The notes: a model not told the origin generated them from the letters alone. Counted from the first letter of the stretch, positions 24,487 through 33,029 are shown. The stretch: 45,525 nucleotides of DNA from Rhodothermales bacterium (GCA_034439735.1 JAWXAX010000029.1:1-45525); one strand, 5' to 3'. Numbers and translations are program-made.

Positions 24487-27084
24487 ATGGACTGTATTGA
24501 TAGAATCAAGCGAGTTTCGAAGACTCGCAATATGTGGAAGGGTGCGGCAGTGCTCCTATGGCTCCTGTCATACACCGGGATTTCCAGCGCTCAGGTTTCT
24601 GATCTGAGCTATACCCTTTCTCCTACCGCCCAACGCGTCAACTGGGCTGGCGATGCCGGATTGAAGGATGGCTATCAGTTTGGAGGATCCCTGGGCTTCG
24701 GCTTCGGGGAATTCGTTCAGCTGAGTGGACTGTATATGCTGGGCCGCGATTTCGCGACCGACTTTGGAGACTTCTCGTCAGGCGACTCCCTGTTCATGCA
24801 GTCGATCGAGTCCATTCCATCGCGGGATCTCGAATTGCAGCGTTATGGCGGCGAACTGCGGCTCAATATCGCACGCGGGTCGATTACCCCCTTCATTACC
24901 GCAGGCACCGGCCTCATCAAGTTCGAACCCAAAGATCTGGAGTCGTTCGAGCGCATCTACCTGTCGGGCGGAGCCGGTGTGTCGTTCAGTGTGGCGGATC
25001 GGTATAGGCTTTCCGTACAGGCGCAAAACCTGGCGTATCGGTACAGTCCGTCTTCTTTATTCTCGGTGGATGAACTTGCCACCCTCGGCGACACCGGTAC
25101 GCTCAGCGAGCAGCAATCCGTCCGCAACTGGGCGTTCAGCGGTAGTCTTTCGCTCTTCCTTGGCGGGCGGCGCCCGGGGCAACTGTCTGAAATTGACCGC
25201 GCGTTCAGCGACCAGTTCTCCAGCGGGTTGCGAGGACTTAGTGTGACAGCTGAACCCTTTTACGGGCAGATTAGCTTCGATGAAAATCTGGGGTACCGGA
25301 CCAGCCAGACGGTTGCCGGCGTCGGTGCGAGTTTTGATTTCGGGCCCTACCTGGGATTGCGCGGGTTCTACTGGCGTGGCTTAGACGGGAGTGCAGCGGA
25401 CGACATCCAGTTCTACGGCGGCGAGATGCAGTTCAACCTGAGCGACGGAGAGGGAGTCGTCCCGTACTTATTGATAGGGGGAGGCTACGTTGACGTACTG
25501 AATGGGTATCAAGTACCAGATGCACTCGTCGAAGCCAAGGACAATCCGTTCGCGGTTGGCGGCGGCGGTCTGGCGTTCCCGATTTCGCCGCGCTTCAAAT
25601 TGCACGCCGGCGTGCGCGCCATGTTAATGAGCACGGACAACCTGGAATCCATCAGCGCGCCGAATCAGGTTCAGACAAGTTGGATGTATACCGGTGGCGT
25701 CAAGTTCGCACTGGGTGGCCAGCGGGCTACACGCCCCGATGTGCTGTACAGACAAGAAATGGAGGACGAAGTCGCTCGTGTACAGTACGAAGCGGCCCTT
25801 CGAGAAGCTGAATTGAACGACGCCATTGCCATTTCGCAGGCACGCACCGACTCGCTGAATCACGCACTTCTGCTCGCGGACGCGCGCGGCGATTCGTTGA
25901 ATGCATCCCGGCTACGGCTCGAAAAAGCAAGCCAGGAAGCGGCTCAACAGCGCATCGAAGATCAAGCAAACCGGGCCGCGCACGTAAGCGAAGCAGCGCA
26001 GGTCACTGCCGAGCCTGCGGTGGTTCGCACCGCCAGCGGTGATCGTTTTGTCACGCTCCCTCTTCCTGAAGAAGGCGAACTATACATCCGGTTCGGCACG
26101 CCCGGCGGCGTGAACATCGAATCGACCTATGAAGAAACAGGCGTGAGCGCTCCGCAGCCAACAACAGCGGTATCCGCTCCAGTTGAGCCGCCGCTCACGA
26201 ATACCCAGATCCGTGCGATCATGAGCGAGACGCTCCGGGAAGCTCTGCGTTTACAGGAGACCGATTCCCTGCGCAGCCAGGCGCTGCCTTCGCAAAACAA
26301 GACGGGCAGTGAATCCATCGATCGGCAGCAGGAAATCTTCGACCAGCTCCAGCTGCGGCTCGACGAACTGGAACGCCGCATCGATTCGACGCAGCGTCCT
26401 TCTCAACCCGCACCCACGGGCGACGTGAGGCCGCCTGCCGGCGTCACCCAGGATGACATCGGGCAACTCGAGCGTCGCTTCGAAGACCGATTGGACGATC
26501 GTATCGAGTCGCTTCGCGCCGAGATTCGTGCGATCCCGAGATCGAACACAACGCCGCAACCGGCACCGCCTGCCGTCGTCGTCGTGCAGCCGGCCGAGTC
26601 GGCCGGCCAGACGCAGACGGTGGAACAGGTCGAGGTCGGCTCAATCTCGGGAAGCGGCCGTCAGCGTCCCTCGTATCAGCTGGACCATATCCGGCCATTT
26701 ATCGGATACAATCTCGGAGGAGATCCGAACCAGTTTCTGGTCGGGCTACGCGCCGAGTGGCAGCAACGGCAAGGCACCAGCGCATGGCGTTTTCTGCCAG
26801 AACTCGTCCTCGGGTTTGGCGAGGGTTCGACCATGATAAACCCCAGTCTGAATGTTGCCGTCCCAGTGGTCCCAATACAGCGGCTTTACCCGTACGTCGG
26901 AGGCGGACTTGGCTTGCTTGGATTTCTAAGTGCGCCCGATGGAACAGACGCCTTCGAGGCCACTCTCAACCTCCTGGTTGGGACAGAATTCGATATGGGG
27001 ACGAGCCGCCTCTTCATCGAATATGCGAACATCGACTTATCGAGTTACAACCGCATCAATGCAGGGTACAGATTAACGTTCTAA
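24487..27084 (+). CDS. Large multi-barrel outer-membrane protein with coiled coils
   Basis: An 865-residue exported protein. The signal peptide ends at about 35 (GISSAQ); an inner ATG at 24532 is a possible alternative start. Two regions with the alternating pattern of small outer-membrane beta-barrels lie at about 40-235 and 250-410 (QFGGSLGFGFGEFVQLSG; TVAGVGASFDFGPYLGLRGF). Helical, coiled-coil stretches follow (about 420-500, then 610-640 and 660-690 with heptad-like DELERRIDS and LERRFEDRLDDRIESLRAEI). The C-terminal 140 residues form a third barrel-like region (RPFIGYNLGG ... INAGYRLTF, ending in Phe as outer-membrane proteins do). Residues 524-545 carry LPLPEEGELYIRFGTPGG, a block shared with the next protein. 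Presumably an outer-membrane anchor with long periplasmic helices; exact role unknown. Confidence 0.8.
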   Translation: MDCIDRIKRVSKTRNMWKGAAVLLWLLSYTGISSAQVSDLSYTLSPTAQRVNWAGDAGLKDGYQFGGSLGFGFGEFVQLSGLYMLGRDFATDFGDFSSGDSLFMQSIESIPSRDLELQRYGGELRLNIARGSITPFITAGTGLIKFEPKDLESFERIYLSGGAGVSFSVADRYRLSVQAQNLAYRYSPSSLFSVDELATLGDTGTLSEQQSVRNWAFSGSLSLFLGGRRPGQLSEIDRAFSDQFSSGLRGLSVTAEPFYGQISFDENLGYRTSQTVAGVGASFDFGPYLGLRGFYWRGLDGSAADDIQFYGGEMQFNLSDGEGVVPYLLIGGGYVDVLNGYQVPDALVEAKDNPFAVGGGGLAFPISPRFKLHAGVRAMLMSTDNLESISAPNQVQTSWMYTGGVKFALGGQRATRPDVLYRQEMEDEVARVQYEAALREAELNDAIAISQARTDSLNHALLLADARGDSLNASRLRLEKASQEAAQQRIEDQANRAAHVSEAAQVTAEPAVVRTASGDRFVTLPLPEEGELYIRFGTPGGVNIESTYEETGVSAPQPTTAVSAPVEPPLTNTQIRAIMSETLREALRLQETDSLRSQALPSQNKTGSESIDRQQEIFDQLQLRLDELERRIDSTQRPSQPAPTGDVRPPAGVTQDDIGQLERRFEDRLDDRIESLRAEIRAIPRSNTTPQPAPPAVVVVQPAESAGQTQTVEQVEVGSISGSGRQRPSYQLDHIRPFIGYNLGGDPNQFLVGLRAEWQQRQGTSAWRFLPELVLGFGEGSTMINPSLNVAVPVVPIQRLYPYVGGGLGLLGFLSAPDGTDAFEATLNLLVGTEFDMGTSRLFIEYANIDLSSYNRINAGYRLTF

Positions 27085-27148
27085 CCAGCTCTCGACCGCT
27101 TTTCCCCGCCCTGTATTTCCCTGCACCAGGCTTTTTCCGGATGATGCC

Positions 27149-28411
27149 ATGCGCTACCACCCCTTACTTGCGGGACTGTTGGCTGTTTGCATCGGGTCAA
27201 ATCCCTCCCTGGCACAACAGGCTACTGATCTTCCCTCCGATGCGCAGCGTGCGGATAGTTCGGCGCGCCCGGTCATGGAGCGCGTGACGATGCCATTGCC
27301 CGAGTCCGGGCTGTTTTACCTCCGGATGGGGACCCCGGGCGGTGTACAGATCGACAAACGACGCACCGTGAGACACGCTCCGAGAACGCCTGATAGGCCG
27401 GCGGCACTTCCTGTCGCCGCGCCCGAACCGATGTTCCTCTTGATCCCTACCCCGCCTGTGTCGGAAGCGGTCGTTCAGCGCGCCGCGCCTGCAACGACTG
27501 AACGGCTCGCTCCGACACCCTCCGAAGAAGGTGCAGACTGGAGGGATCTACAGGACCTCGAGCGCTACTTGCTTGAGCAAATGACCGCCCGCATCGATGC
27601 GTCGATCGAAAAGAATCGAGCCCTCATGCGCGAAAGCGAGGCCTACTTGATCGGGCGCATCGACGACCGATTCGATGTGCTCCGCCGGGAGATCTCGGAA
27701 TTACGCGCCACGCTGCAACCCGCCGGCCAGACTGCTGTCGTAACAATACCGGGCGGACAGGCACCTGGACGGGATACGACGAGTAGCCTGGCCATTCGAG
27801 CCAATGAAGCCATCGTACCGTCTCTGGATGCACAGACCCAGCGCACGCTCACCCCTGCACCTCCCCCCCACTTGTCCTTGCCCATCGTCGAACGCATTGA
27901 ACGGGCTATGCTCGAGACCGGTGTCTTTCTGGCGCTGTCGATCAACTTCGAGCTCGGTAAGGAACAGCTCCTGCCTTCCTCCCTACCCACCCTCGACGCC
28001 GTTGGCCATGTCCTGACCAATTATCCTGACCTGCAGATCGAGATTGCAGGCCATACCGATTCTACCGGCCCCCTGGCGTTAAATCAGACGCTCTCGCAGG
28101 CGCGGGCCGAGTCCGTCCGCTCGTATCTCCTCGCTACAAATCCCGGCATCGTCCCGGAGCGGCTTGTGGCGCGCGGATACGGACCTACCCGGCCGCTCGC
28201 CAGCAATGATCGACCAACCGGACGCATGCTCAACCGGCGGGTAGAGTTTACCGTCCTCAATCCTGAAGCGACGCAACGGCTCACGCGCACCACTTCGCTA
28301 TCACCCGTGGATTCATCGACGACGGATAGCGAAGTACTCCGCCTGCTGCGCGAACTGCTCGAACAAGAACTGCTGCGTACCGAGCCTGCACGCCCAGACA
28401 CTTTGCATTGA
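27149..28411 (+). CDS. OmpA-family peptidoglycan-binding protein
   Basis: A 420-residue exported protein. The signal peptide (MRYHPLLAGLLAVCIGSNPS, then LAQ) is followed by a copy of the block seen in the upstream protein (residues 48-69, MPLPESGLFYLRMGTPGG). A Pro-rich stretch and a coiled coil come next (about 130-190, MTARIDASIEKNRALMRES, IDDRFDVLRREISELRATL). The C-terminal OmpA domain lies at about 265-375 (LSINFELGKEQLLPSSLPTL, IEIAGHTDSTGPLALNQTLS, QARAESVRSYL, ERLVARGYGPTRPLASN, NRRVEFTVL), with the peptidoglycan-contacting Asp and Arg residues in place. It lacks a transmembrane barrel of its own, so it probably binds the wall and partners the multi-barrel protein 64 bases upstream. 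The lipoprotein gene follows after five bases. Confidence 0.9.
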   Translation: MRYHPLLAGLLAVCIGSNPSLAQQATDLPSDAQRADSSARPVMERVTMPLPESGLFYLRMGTPGGVQIDKRRTVRHAPRTPDRPAALPVAAPEPMFLLIPTPPVSEAVVQRAAPATTERLAPTPSEEGADWRDLQDLERYLLEQMTARIDASIEKNRALMRESEAYLIGRIDDRFDVLRREISELRATLQPAGQTAVVTIPGGQAPGRDTTSSLAIRANEAIVPSLDAQTQRTLTPAPPPHLSLPIVERIERAMLETGVFLALSINFELGKEQLLPSSLPTLDAVGHVLTNYPDLQIEIAGHTDSTGPLALNQTLSQARAESVRSYLLATNPGIVPERLVARGYGPTRPLASNDRPTGRMLNRRVEFTVLNPEATQRLTRTTSLSPVDSSTTDSEVLRLLRELLEQELLRTEPARPDTLH

Positions 28412-28416
28412 CGATT

Positions 28417-29367
28417 ATGAACGCGAAACGCGTACCCACTCCGCTTATGTCTGCCCTGATCACAGGGCTCTTCCTCGTTGCAGGATGCACTGCTCCCGAA
28501 CCTCCGGCAGTGGAGATGCAGGACGGTCGCCTCGTGCTCGCCGGCGCTTCCCTGGAGGAGCACATCGAACGTTCGTTGGCCTTTGAAGGCAGAACCTTCG
28601 TGTGGAAAAACCCGGAAGGAGATGTTACGCTCGAAGGAATAGATGCTCCAATCGCGACCTTACGTTTTACGAAACGAGCAAGGGGAAACGACCGAGTCGC
28701 TGCGCAAGAGCATCTCGATGGCATTGAGCTACGTGAAAGTGGCAGCGAATCCGCATTCTCGTTCACGGCGCATTATCCACGTAAATCCACACACAGTGCT
28801 GTCGCGTTGGCCGGCCAGCTCCCCAGAGCTACGAACCTCTCACTCGAAATCAATAATGGTAATATCGCGTTGACAGATGTCGCCGGCGACCTTACTGCAA
28901 AAAGCGTCAATGGCTCGATCACGGTTCGGCATCAGAACGGTACCCTCAAGCTGGCCACCGAGAATGGTGATATCTTCCTGGTGGAAAACACCGTGCATCT
29001 ATCTCATCGTATCGAAATGACAACCCTGAACGGGGACATAGAACTCTTTCTCCCGGAAAACATCGACGCAACTGTAGACGCCAGTACGTCCGTCGGCACG
29101 ATCGAGTTGTCCGGTCTTGCGCTCTCCACAAAAGCATTCGAACAAACATCCGTGGGTGCTGCATTGGAAGCCACGCTCGGAAAAGGTGGCCCAACAATCC
29201 TACTGAGCACCCAGAAAGGGCGAATTAATATCGGCACGATCCCCGTATCTATACCCGAGAAGAGGCCTGAGACTACTGGCGTCGACTCAGTAGAGGTCCA
29301 GCAAACGGTGCCCGACTATCCAATGCCTGACACCACAACAACGCCGGCTCGCCAACCGGTGTTGTAA
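28417..29367 (+). CDS. Lipoprotein with DUF4097-like beta-helix domain
   Basis: A 316-residue lipoprotein. The ATG at 28417 (three codons inside an open TTG start) leads to a signal ending in the lipobox VAGC. The central part (about 120-270) has the repeating short-strand pattern of the DUF4097/adhesin-like beta-solenoid: LSLEINNGNIALTDVAGDLT, AKSVNGSITVRHQNG, LATENGDIFLVEN, TTLNGDIELFLPENIDATVD, STSVGTIELSG. DUF4097 proteins are often found with envelope-stress or anti-sigma systems, which fits the Asp23 cluster. The C-terminal tail is Pro/Thr-rich and disordered. Only five bases separate it from the OmpA-family gene, so they are co-transcribed. Confidence 0.82.
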   Translation: MNAKRVPTPLMSALITGLFLVAGCTAPEPPAVEMQDGRLVLAGASLEEHIERSLAFEGRTFVWKNPEGDVTLEGIDAPIATLRFTKRARGNDRVAAQEHLDGIELRESGSESAFSFTAHYPRKSTHSAVALAGQLPRATNLSLEINNGNIALTDVAGDLTAKSVNGSITVRHQNGTLKLATENGDIFLVENTVHLSHRIEMTTLNGDIELFLPENIDATVDASTSVGTIELSGLALSTKAFEQTSVGAALEATLGKGGPTILLSTQKGRINIGTIPVSIPEKRPETTGVDSVEVQQTVPDYPMPDTTTTPARQPVL

Positions 29368-29448
29368 TGTGCCGTACTGCGTCTTCGAGTTCATGATGGT
29401 TACCGATCCGGTACATTTTGCCTACCTTGTGGCTCTGCATTCGAAGAC

Positions 29449-30486
29449 ATGCGTAGGAGCTGTATGATTCCCTTTGTTGTACCACAGGATGCCCGCGTTC
29501 CCAGGGACTCTCTGTCGATCTCCCAGTCGCTCGCGGATTCCAGCGCCGCGGCGGATTCACTTCAGAGCGACAGTTCGATCTTATCGCTCACCCCGCGACT
29601 GGCCGAGGCGCAATCCCAGCTCATCGACGGTCAATGGGAAGAGATCATCAAGACGTTTTACACCGAACTTACGAGCATTGCGGCGACGTTCATCCCCAGG
29701 CTGGCCAGCGCCTTGTTCGTCCTTTTCCTGTTCTACCTCCTGTTCCGATTTAGCAGCAAGCTCCTGCGCCAGCTCTTACATCGGAGCAAACATGTTGACG
29801 CCGGCCTGGAAGGCCTGCTCACGAAGACCTACGCCGTCGTCGCGTGGATCTTCATCGGGATCATGGTGCTCGCACAGTTCGGCATCAACGTCACCGCTCT
29901 GCTTGCCGGCCTGAGCGTGGCCGGCATCGCGGTGGGGTTTGCGGCGCAAGATACCCTCCAGAACTTCATCGCCGGCATCACCATCCTGACCGATCGTCCC
30001 TTTCGAATCGGTCATTTTGTTGAAGTGGACCAGGTGTATGGGCAGGTAGAGGAAATCACGCTCCGTTCCACGCGTGTACGAACCCCGAATAACGAGGTCA
30101 TGGTGATGCCCAATTCGCTGATGATCAACCAGAAACTGGTCAACCATTCGCTCTTCGGAGTGCTGCGTATCGAGATCCCGTTCGGCATTGCGTACAAAGA
30201 ATTTCCCCAGGAGGCTCGCGACGTGGTGCTTGCTATCGTTAAGGGCGACGAACGCCTGCACCCCGATTATACGCCGGATGTCGTGGTGACATCCCTGAAC
30301 GACTCCAGCGTGGACATGAAGCTTAGGCTCCACATCAGCGACTCAAAACTGGCTGTCCCGATGAAAAGCGAGTACACGGAACGGATCCGGGAAGCGCTCC
30401 GCGATGCCGACATTGAAATCCCATTCCCACACCTCCAGCTGTTTATCGACGAAGCGAAGGCATTCCCCCAGGGCGGGGTCGCCTGA
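29449..30486 (+). CDS. MscS-family mechanosensitive channel
   Basis: A 345-residue small-conductance mechanosensitive channel. An acidic, Ser-rich N-terminal region of about 70 residues (extracytoplasmic) precedes membrane helices at about 80-105 and 125-145. The pore helix follows with the family signature ALLAGLSVAGIAVGFAAQDT, then LQNFIAGITILTDRPF. The cytosolic beta domain contains RSTRVRTPNNEVMVMPNS, and the alpha/beta vestibule ends near IPFPHLQLFID. It releases solutes on hypo-osmotic shock. Starting 81 bases after the lipoprotein gene on the same strand, it completes the envelope cluster and links it to membrane tension. The start could also be the ATG at 29464. Confidence 0.93.
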   Translation: MRRSCMIPFVVPQDARVPRDSLSISQSLADSSAAADSLQSDSSILSLTPRLAEAQSQLIDGQWEEIIKTFYTELTSIAATFIPRLASALFVLFLFYLLFRFSSKLLRQLLHRSKHVDAGLEGLLTKTYAVVAWIFIGIMVLAQFGINVTALLAGLSVAGIAVGFAAQDTLQNFIAGITILTDRPFRIGHFVEVDQVYGQVEEITLRSTRVRTPNNEVMVMPNSLMINQKLVNHSLFGVLRIEIPFGIAYKEFPQEARDVVLAIVKGDERLHPDYTPDVVVTSLNDSSVDMKLRLHISDSKLAVPMKSEYTERIREALRDADIEIPFPHLQLFIDEAKAFPQGGVA

Positions 30487-30503
30487 GCGCGACCGCATCG
30501 TAT

Positions 30504-30645
30504 CCGGGGTTCGCGCGGGCATATCCGTAAATCTTATCACAAATTTTCATAATGAACCCGGGAATTCGCGCGGGCATTTCGCAAACCCCGGGTTCGCGCG
30601 GGCATATCCGCAAATCTTATCACAAATTTTCATAGCGAACCCGGG
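30504..30645. repeat. Duplicated short element with terminal inverted repeats
   Basis: Two near-identical 58-59 bp copies (about 30504-30562 and 30587-30645) each begin (C)CCGGGTTCGCGCGGGCATA-like and end GCGAACCCGGG or TGAACCCGGG. In the second copy the ends are a perfect 11-base inverted repeat (CCCGGGTTCGC / GCGAACCCGGG). The interiors share ATCTTATCACAAATTTTCAT. A truncated third piece (about 30563-30585) lies between them. This has the look of a non-coding miniature element or a paired regulatory RNA structure; no transposase is in the window. It ends seven bases before the BlaI promoter. Confidence 0.72.
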
Positions 30646-30652
30646 CTACGGG

Positions 30653-30699
30653 TTGACATCTACGAATCACTTCGTATATTATCTACGAACCTATTCGTA
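30653..30699 (+). promoter_or_regulatory. Promoter with two BlaI-type operator dyads
   Basis: TTGACA (30653-30658) and TATATT (30675-30680) lie 16 bases apart, a near-consensus sigma-70 promoter. Two dyads of the same type overlap it: TACGAATCACTTCGTA (30661-30676) in the spacer and TACGAACCTATTCGTA (30684-30699) just after the -10. Their starts are 23 bp apart, about two helical turns. BlaI/MecI repressors bind dyads overlapping their own promoters, and the BlaI-type gene starts 18 bases further on, so autorepression is the natural reading. Confidence 0.8.
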
Positions 30700-30717
30700 C
30701 ATTAACTCCAGACCATC

Positions 30718-31107
30718 GTGCCTCCAGAATCCACCCTGCCCCGCCCCACCGATGCCGAGCTAGCGATCCTGCGTGTATTGTGGGATTGCGGCGCCAGCAC
30801 CGTGCGCGCCGTCCACGAAGCGCTCGAGTCCACCCAGTCGACCGGCTACACGACCGTCCTCAAGCTGATGCAGATCATGCACGGCAAGGGCCTGGTGACG
30901 CGCGACGACGCCAACAAGGCGCACGTATACCGGCCGGCTGTTGAGGAGGAGGCCATCCAGCGCAACCTGGTGGCATCATTGCTCGACCGGGCGTTTCAGG
31001 GCAGCGCCGAGAAGCTCGTGCTCCGCGCCTTATCCCTGAAACCCAGCACCCCCGAAGAACTCGCCGCGATTCGTGCGTTGTTGGACAAACTGGAGGACAC
31101 GCCATGA
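30718..31107 (+). CDS. BlaI/MecI/CopY-family transcriptional repressor
   Basis: A 129-residue repressor starting at GTG. The winged helix is clear: RPTDAELAILRVLWDCGAST, VRAVHEAL, GYTTVLKLMQIMHGKGLVTR, HVYRPAV; the dimerisation tail follows (about 85-129), with a plausible protease-sensitive region in the middle. It is expected to dimerise on the TACGAA-N4-TTCGTA dyads in its own promoter and to be inactivated by the membrane peptidase encoded next. The stop overlaps the peptidase start codon (ATGA at 31104-31107), so the two are translationally coupled, as in blaI-blaR1 pairs. No beta-lactamase gene is present in the neighbourhood, so the signal need not be a beta-lactam. Confidence 0.93.
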   Translation: MPPESTLPRPTDAELAILRVLWDCGASTVRAVHEALESTQSTGYTTVLKLMQIMHGKGLVTRDDANKAHVYRPAVEEEAIQRNLVASLLDRAFQGSAEKLVLRALSLKPSTPEELAAIRALLDKLEDTP

Positions 31108-33011
31108 ACGCGACTTTTGTAGATCTTGCGGGCTTGGCGCTACTGCACTCGCTGTGGCAGGGATTGGTAATCGCTGGGGCGTTGGGCCTGGCGCTGCACC
31201 TGCTGCGCGGCGTCTCACCGGGGGTGCGGTATCTGGTGTGTTGGGTGGCGTTGGTGGCGATGGTTGCCGCGCCGGTGGGGTTGGTGTTGGGTGGACAGGG
31301 GGGACTCGCTGGACAGGGTGTTGGGGGATGGGAGGAAGGAGCGGTGGCGCCGGCCACGACAGAGGGTTTGGGGGGTGGAGTGGATGAGGAGTTGGCGGCC
31401 TTGCAGGAATCCAGTTTTGCGGTGCGGCCGTTTCTGGTTGTGGGGTGGTTGGTGGGTGTTGTTGTGATGCTCGCCCGACTGGTGCTGGGTTGGCGGGCCG
31501 TGCATCGACTGTGCCGGCTGCCGGGCGAGGCGCTCGGCGAGGACCTACGGCTGGCCGTCGACCGGTTGCGGAATCGGTTGGGGATAGACCGGCTCATCCG
31601 CATCACCGTGACCGACCGCGCCGGCGAGCCGATGCTTATCGGATGGCTCAAGCCCGTTGTCCTGATCCCGGCCGCCCTGCTCGCCGGCATGCCGGTAGCG
31701 CAGGTCGAGGCCATCCTCGCCCATGAGCTGGCGCACATCCGCCGGCACGATTACCTTTTCGCCGTGCTTCAATCGCTGATGGAGGCCGTGCTGTTTTACC
31801 ATCCGGCCGCGTGGTGGATTTCGGGGAAGATCCGCGAGGAGCGCGAGCGGGCGTGTGACGACCTGGCGGTAGCGGCGATCAACAACCGGGTGACGTATGC
31901 CCGTGCGCTGGCCGGACTGGAGCAGCGCCGGGTGGAGTCGACGCGGCTGGCGCTGCTGGCTGGCGGAGGGTCGTTGCTGGAGCGGATCCAGCGCCTGGTG
32001 GAGCCGCCGGCGCCGGACCGGTTGCGGTCGAGCGCCGGCGTGGTGCTGGTGGTGGCGATGGTGGTGATTTCCGGCTTCTTGATGGCGGCCTGCAACGAAA
32101 AAACCCTGCCTGGAGAGCCCCTCGTCGAAGACCTCGCCGCCCTTCCCGACGAGCTGGCCACGATGATCCAACAGGCGGATATCGAGGGGACGATTACGTA
32201 CCTGCACGACCGGCGGGAGGCGGGGGATCCGGGGGCGTATCAGCTGTTGCTGGATGCTTTTCGGGCAGCGAAGGATGACGAATTGCGCCGTAACATGGTG
32301 TTCGTCTTCGCCCACTTCAACACGCTGGAGGCGGATCGAGAGCTGATCCGGATTGCTGAGACAGATTCGGAACCGAGAGTTCGGCAGAATACAGTTCGAG
32401 CCATCAATATGCGTATCCCCCGAGATCAGGCGGCCACTTATGGTGTCGCATTCACCCGGGGAGAGCCCATCGGATACAACGAACACTATCCCAAAATGTC
32501 CGATGAACAGATTGAAGCCGTCCGCCCGGGATTGAGGCGCATTGCGCTAGATTCCGACAACCCATCTAACTCATCTGCCGTGCATGCACTGGCGTGGCAT
32601 GGTGACGAAAAAGAATTGCTCGAGGAGTTATTGATGGGTAGTGAAAACTATCTGCTACTTTCTGATGCCGTGGTGTTGCTGGGAACACCCGATGATCAGG
32701 GACGCTCCCTCAGGGATCTCTATCATCGCTGGAACGGCGAGGGATTGGGACGACACCACGTTTTAGGTCGACTGGTATCCAGCTTCCCTTCCATGGAAGG
32801 CGTTGAGTTGGTACTCGACGCCGCGAGAGACGACATGAAGCAACATTTCGAGGGGGAGTACGCGATTCTGATGGGTTATCTCGAGCGTTTTCCGCCGGAG
32901 CTTCGCCTGAACGCCATCACTCGATTGGAACAGGAGCAGGGGACATTCGAGGCGGGTAGTCAACCTGCCGACGAGCTGCGCGATATGATTAAGCGGCTGA
33001 ACACGTTGTAG
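31104..33011 (+). CDS. M56 (BlaR1-like) membrane sensor peptidase with repeat C-terminus
   Basis: A 635-residue membrane protein. Several N-terminal helices (first at about 5-30, then 38-56 and 110-130) enclose the M56 metallopeptidase domain with the zinc motif HELAH at 207-211 (AILAHELAHIRRHDYLF), and ERERACDDLA supplying the further metal ligand. A helix at about 312-332 (VVLVVAMVVISGFLMAAC) leads to an extracytoplasmic domain of about 300 residues. In place of the beta-lactam-binding domain of BlaR1, this domain is made of helical, HEAT-like repeats (RQNTVRAINMR, SNSSAVHALAWHGDEKELLE, SDAVVLLGTPDDQGRSL). It is expected to cleave or release the BlaI-type repressor when the outer domain senses its signal, which is unknown. 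Confidence 0.88.
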   Translation: MNATFVDLAGLALLHSLWQGLVIAGALGLALHLLRGVSPGVRYLVCWVALVAMVAAPVGLVLGGQGGLAGQGVGGWEEGAVAPATTEGLGGGVDEELAALQESSFAVRPFLVVGWLVGVVVMLARLVLGWRAVHRLCRLPGEALGEDLRLAVDRLRNRLGIDRLIRITVTDRAGEPMLIGWLKPVVLIPAALLAGMPVAQVEAILAHELAHIRRHDYLFAVLQSLMEAVLFYHPAAWWISGKIREERERACDDLAVAAINNRVTYARALAGLEQRRVESTRLALLAGGGSLLERIQRLVEPPAPDRLRSSAGVVLVVAMVVISGFLMAACNEKTLPGEPLVEDLAALPDELATMIQQADIEGTITYLHDRREAGDPGAYQLLLDAFRAAKDDELRRNMVFVFAHFNTLEADRELIRIAETDSEPRVRQNTVRAINMRIPRDQAATYGVAFTRGEPIGYNEHYPKMSDEQIEAVRPGLRRIALDSDNPSNSSAVHALAWHGDEKELLEELLMGSENYLLLSDAVVLLGTPDDQGRSLRDLYHRWNGEGLGRHHVLGRLVSSFPSMEGVELVLDAARDDMKQHFEGEYAILMGYLERFPPELRLNAITRLEQEQGTFEAGSQPADELRDMIKRLNTL

Positions 33012-33029
33012 AAACGTCGTGGCAGCCCG

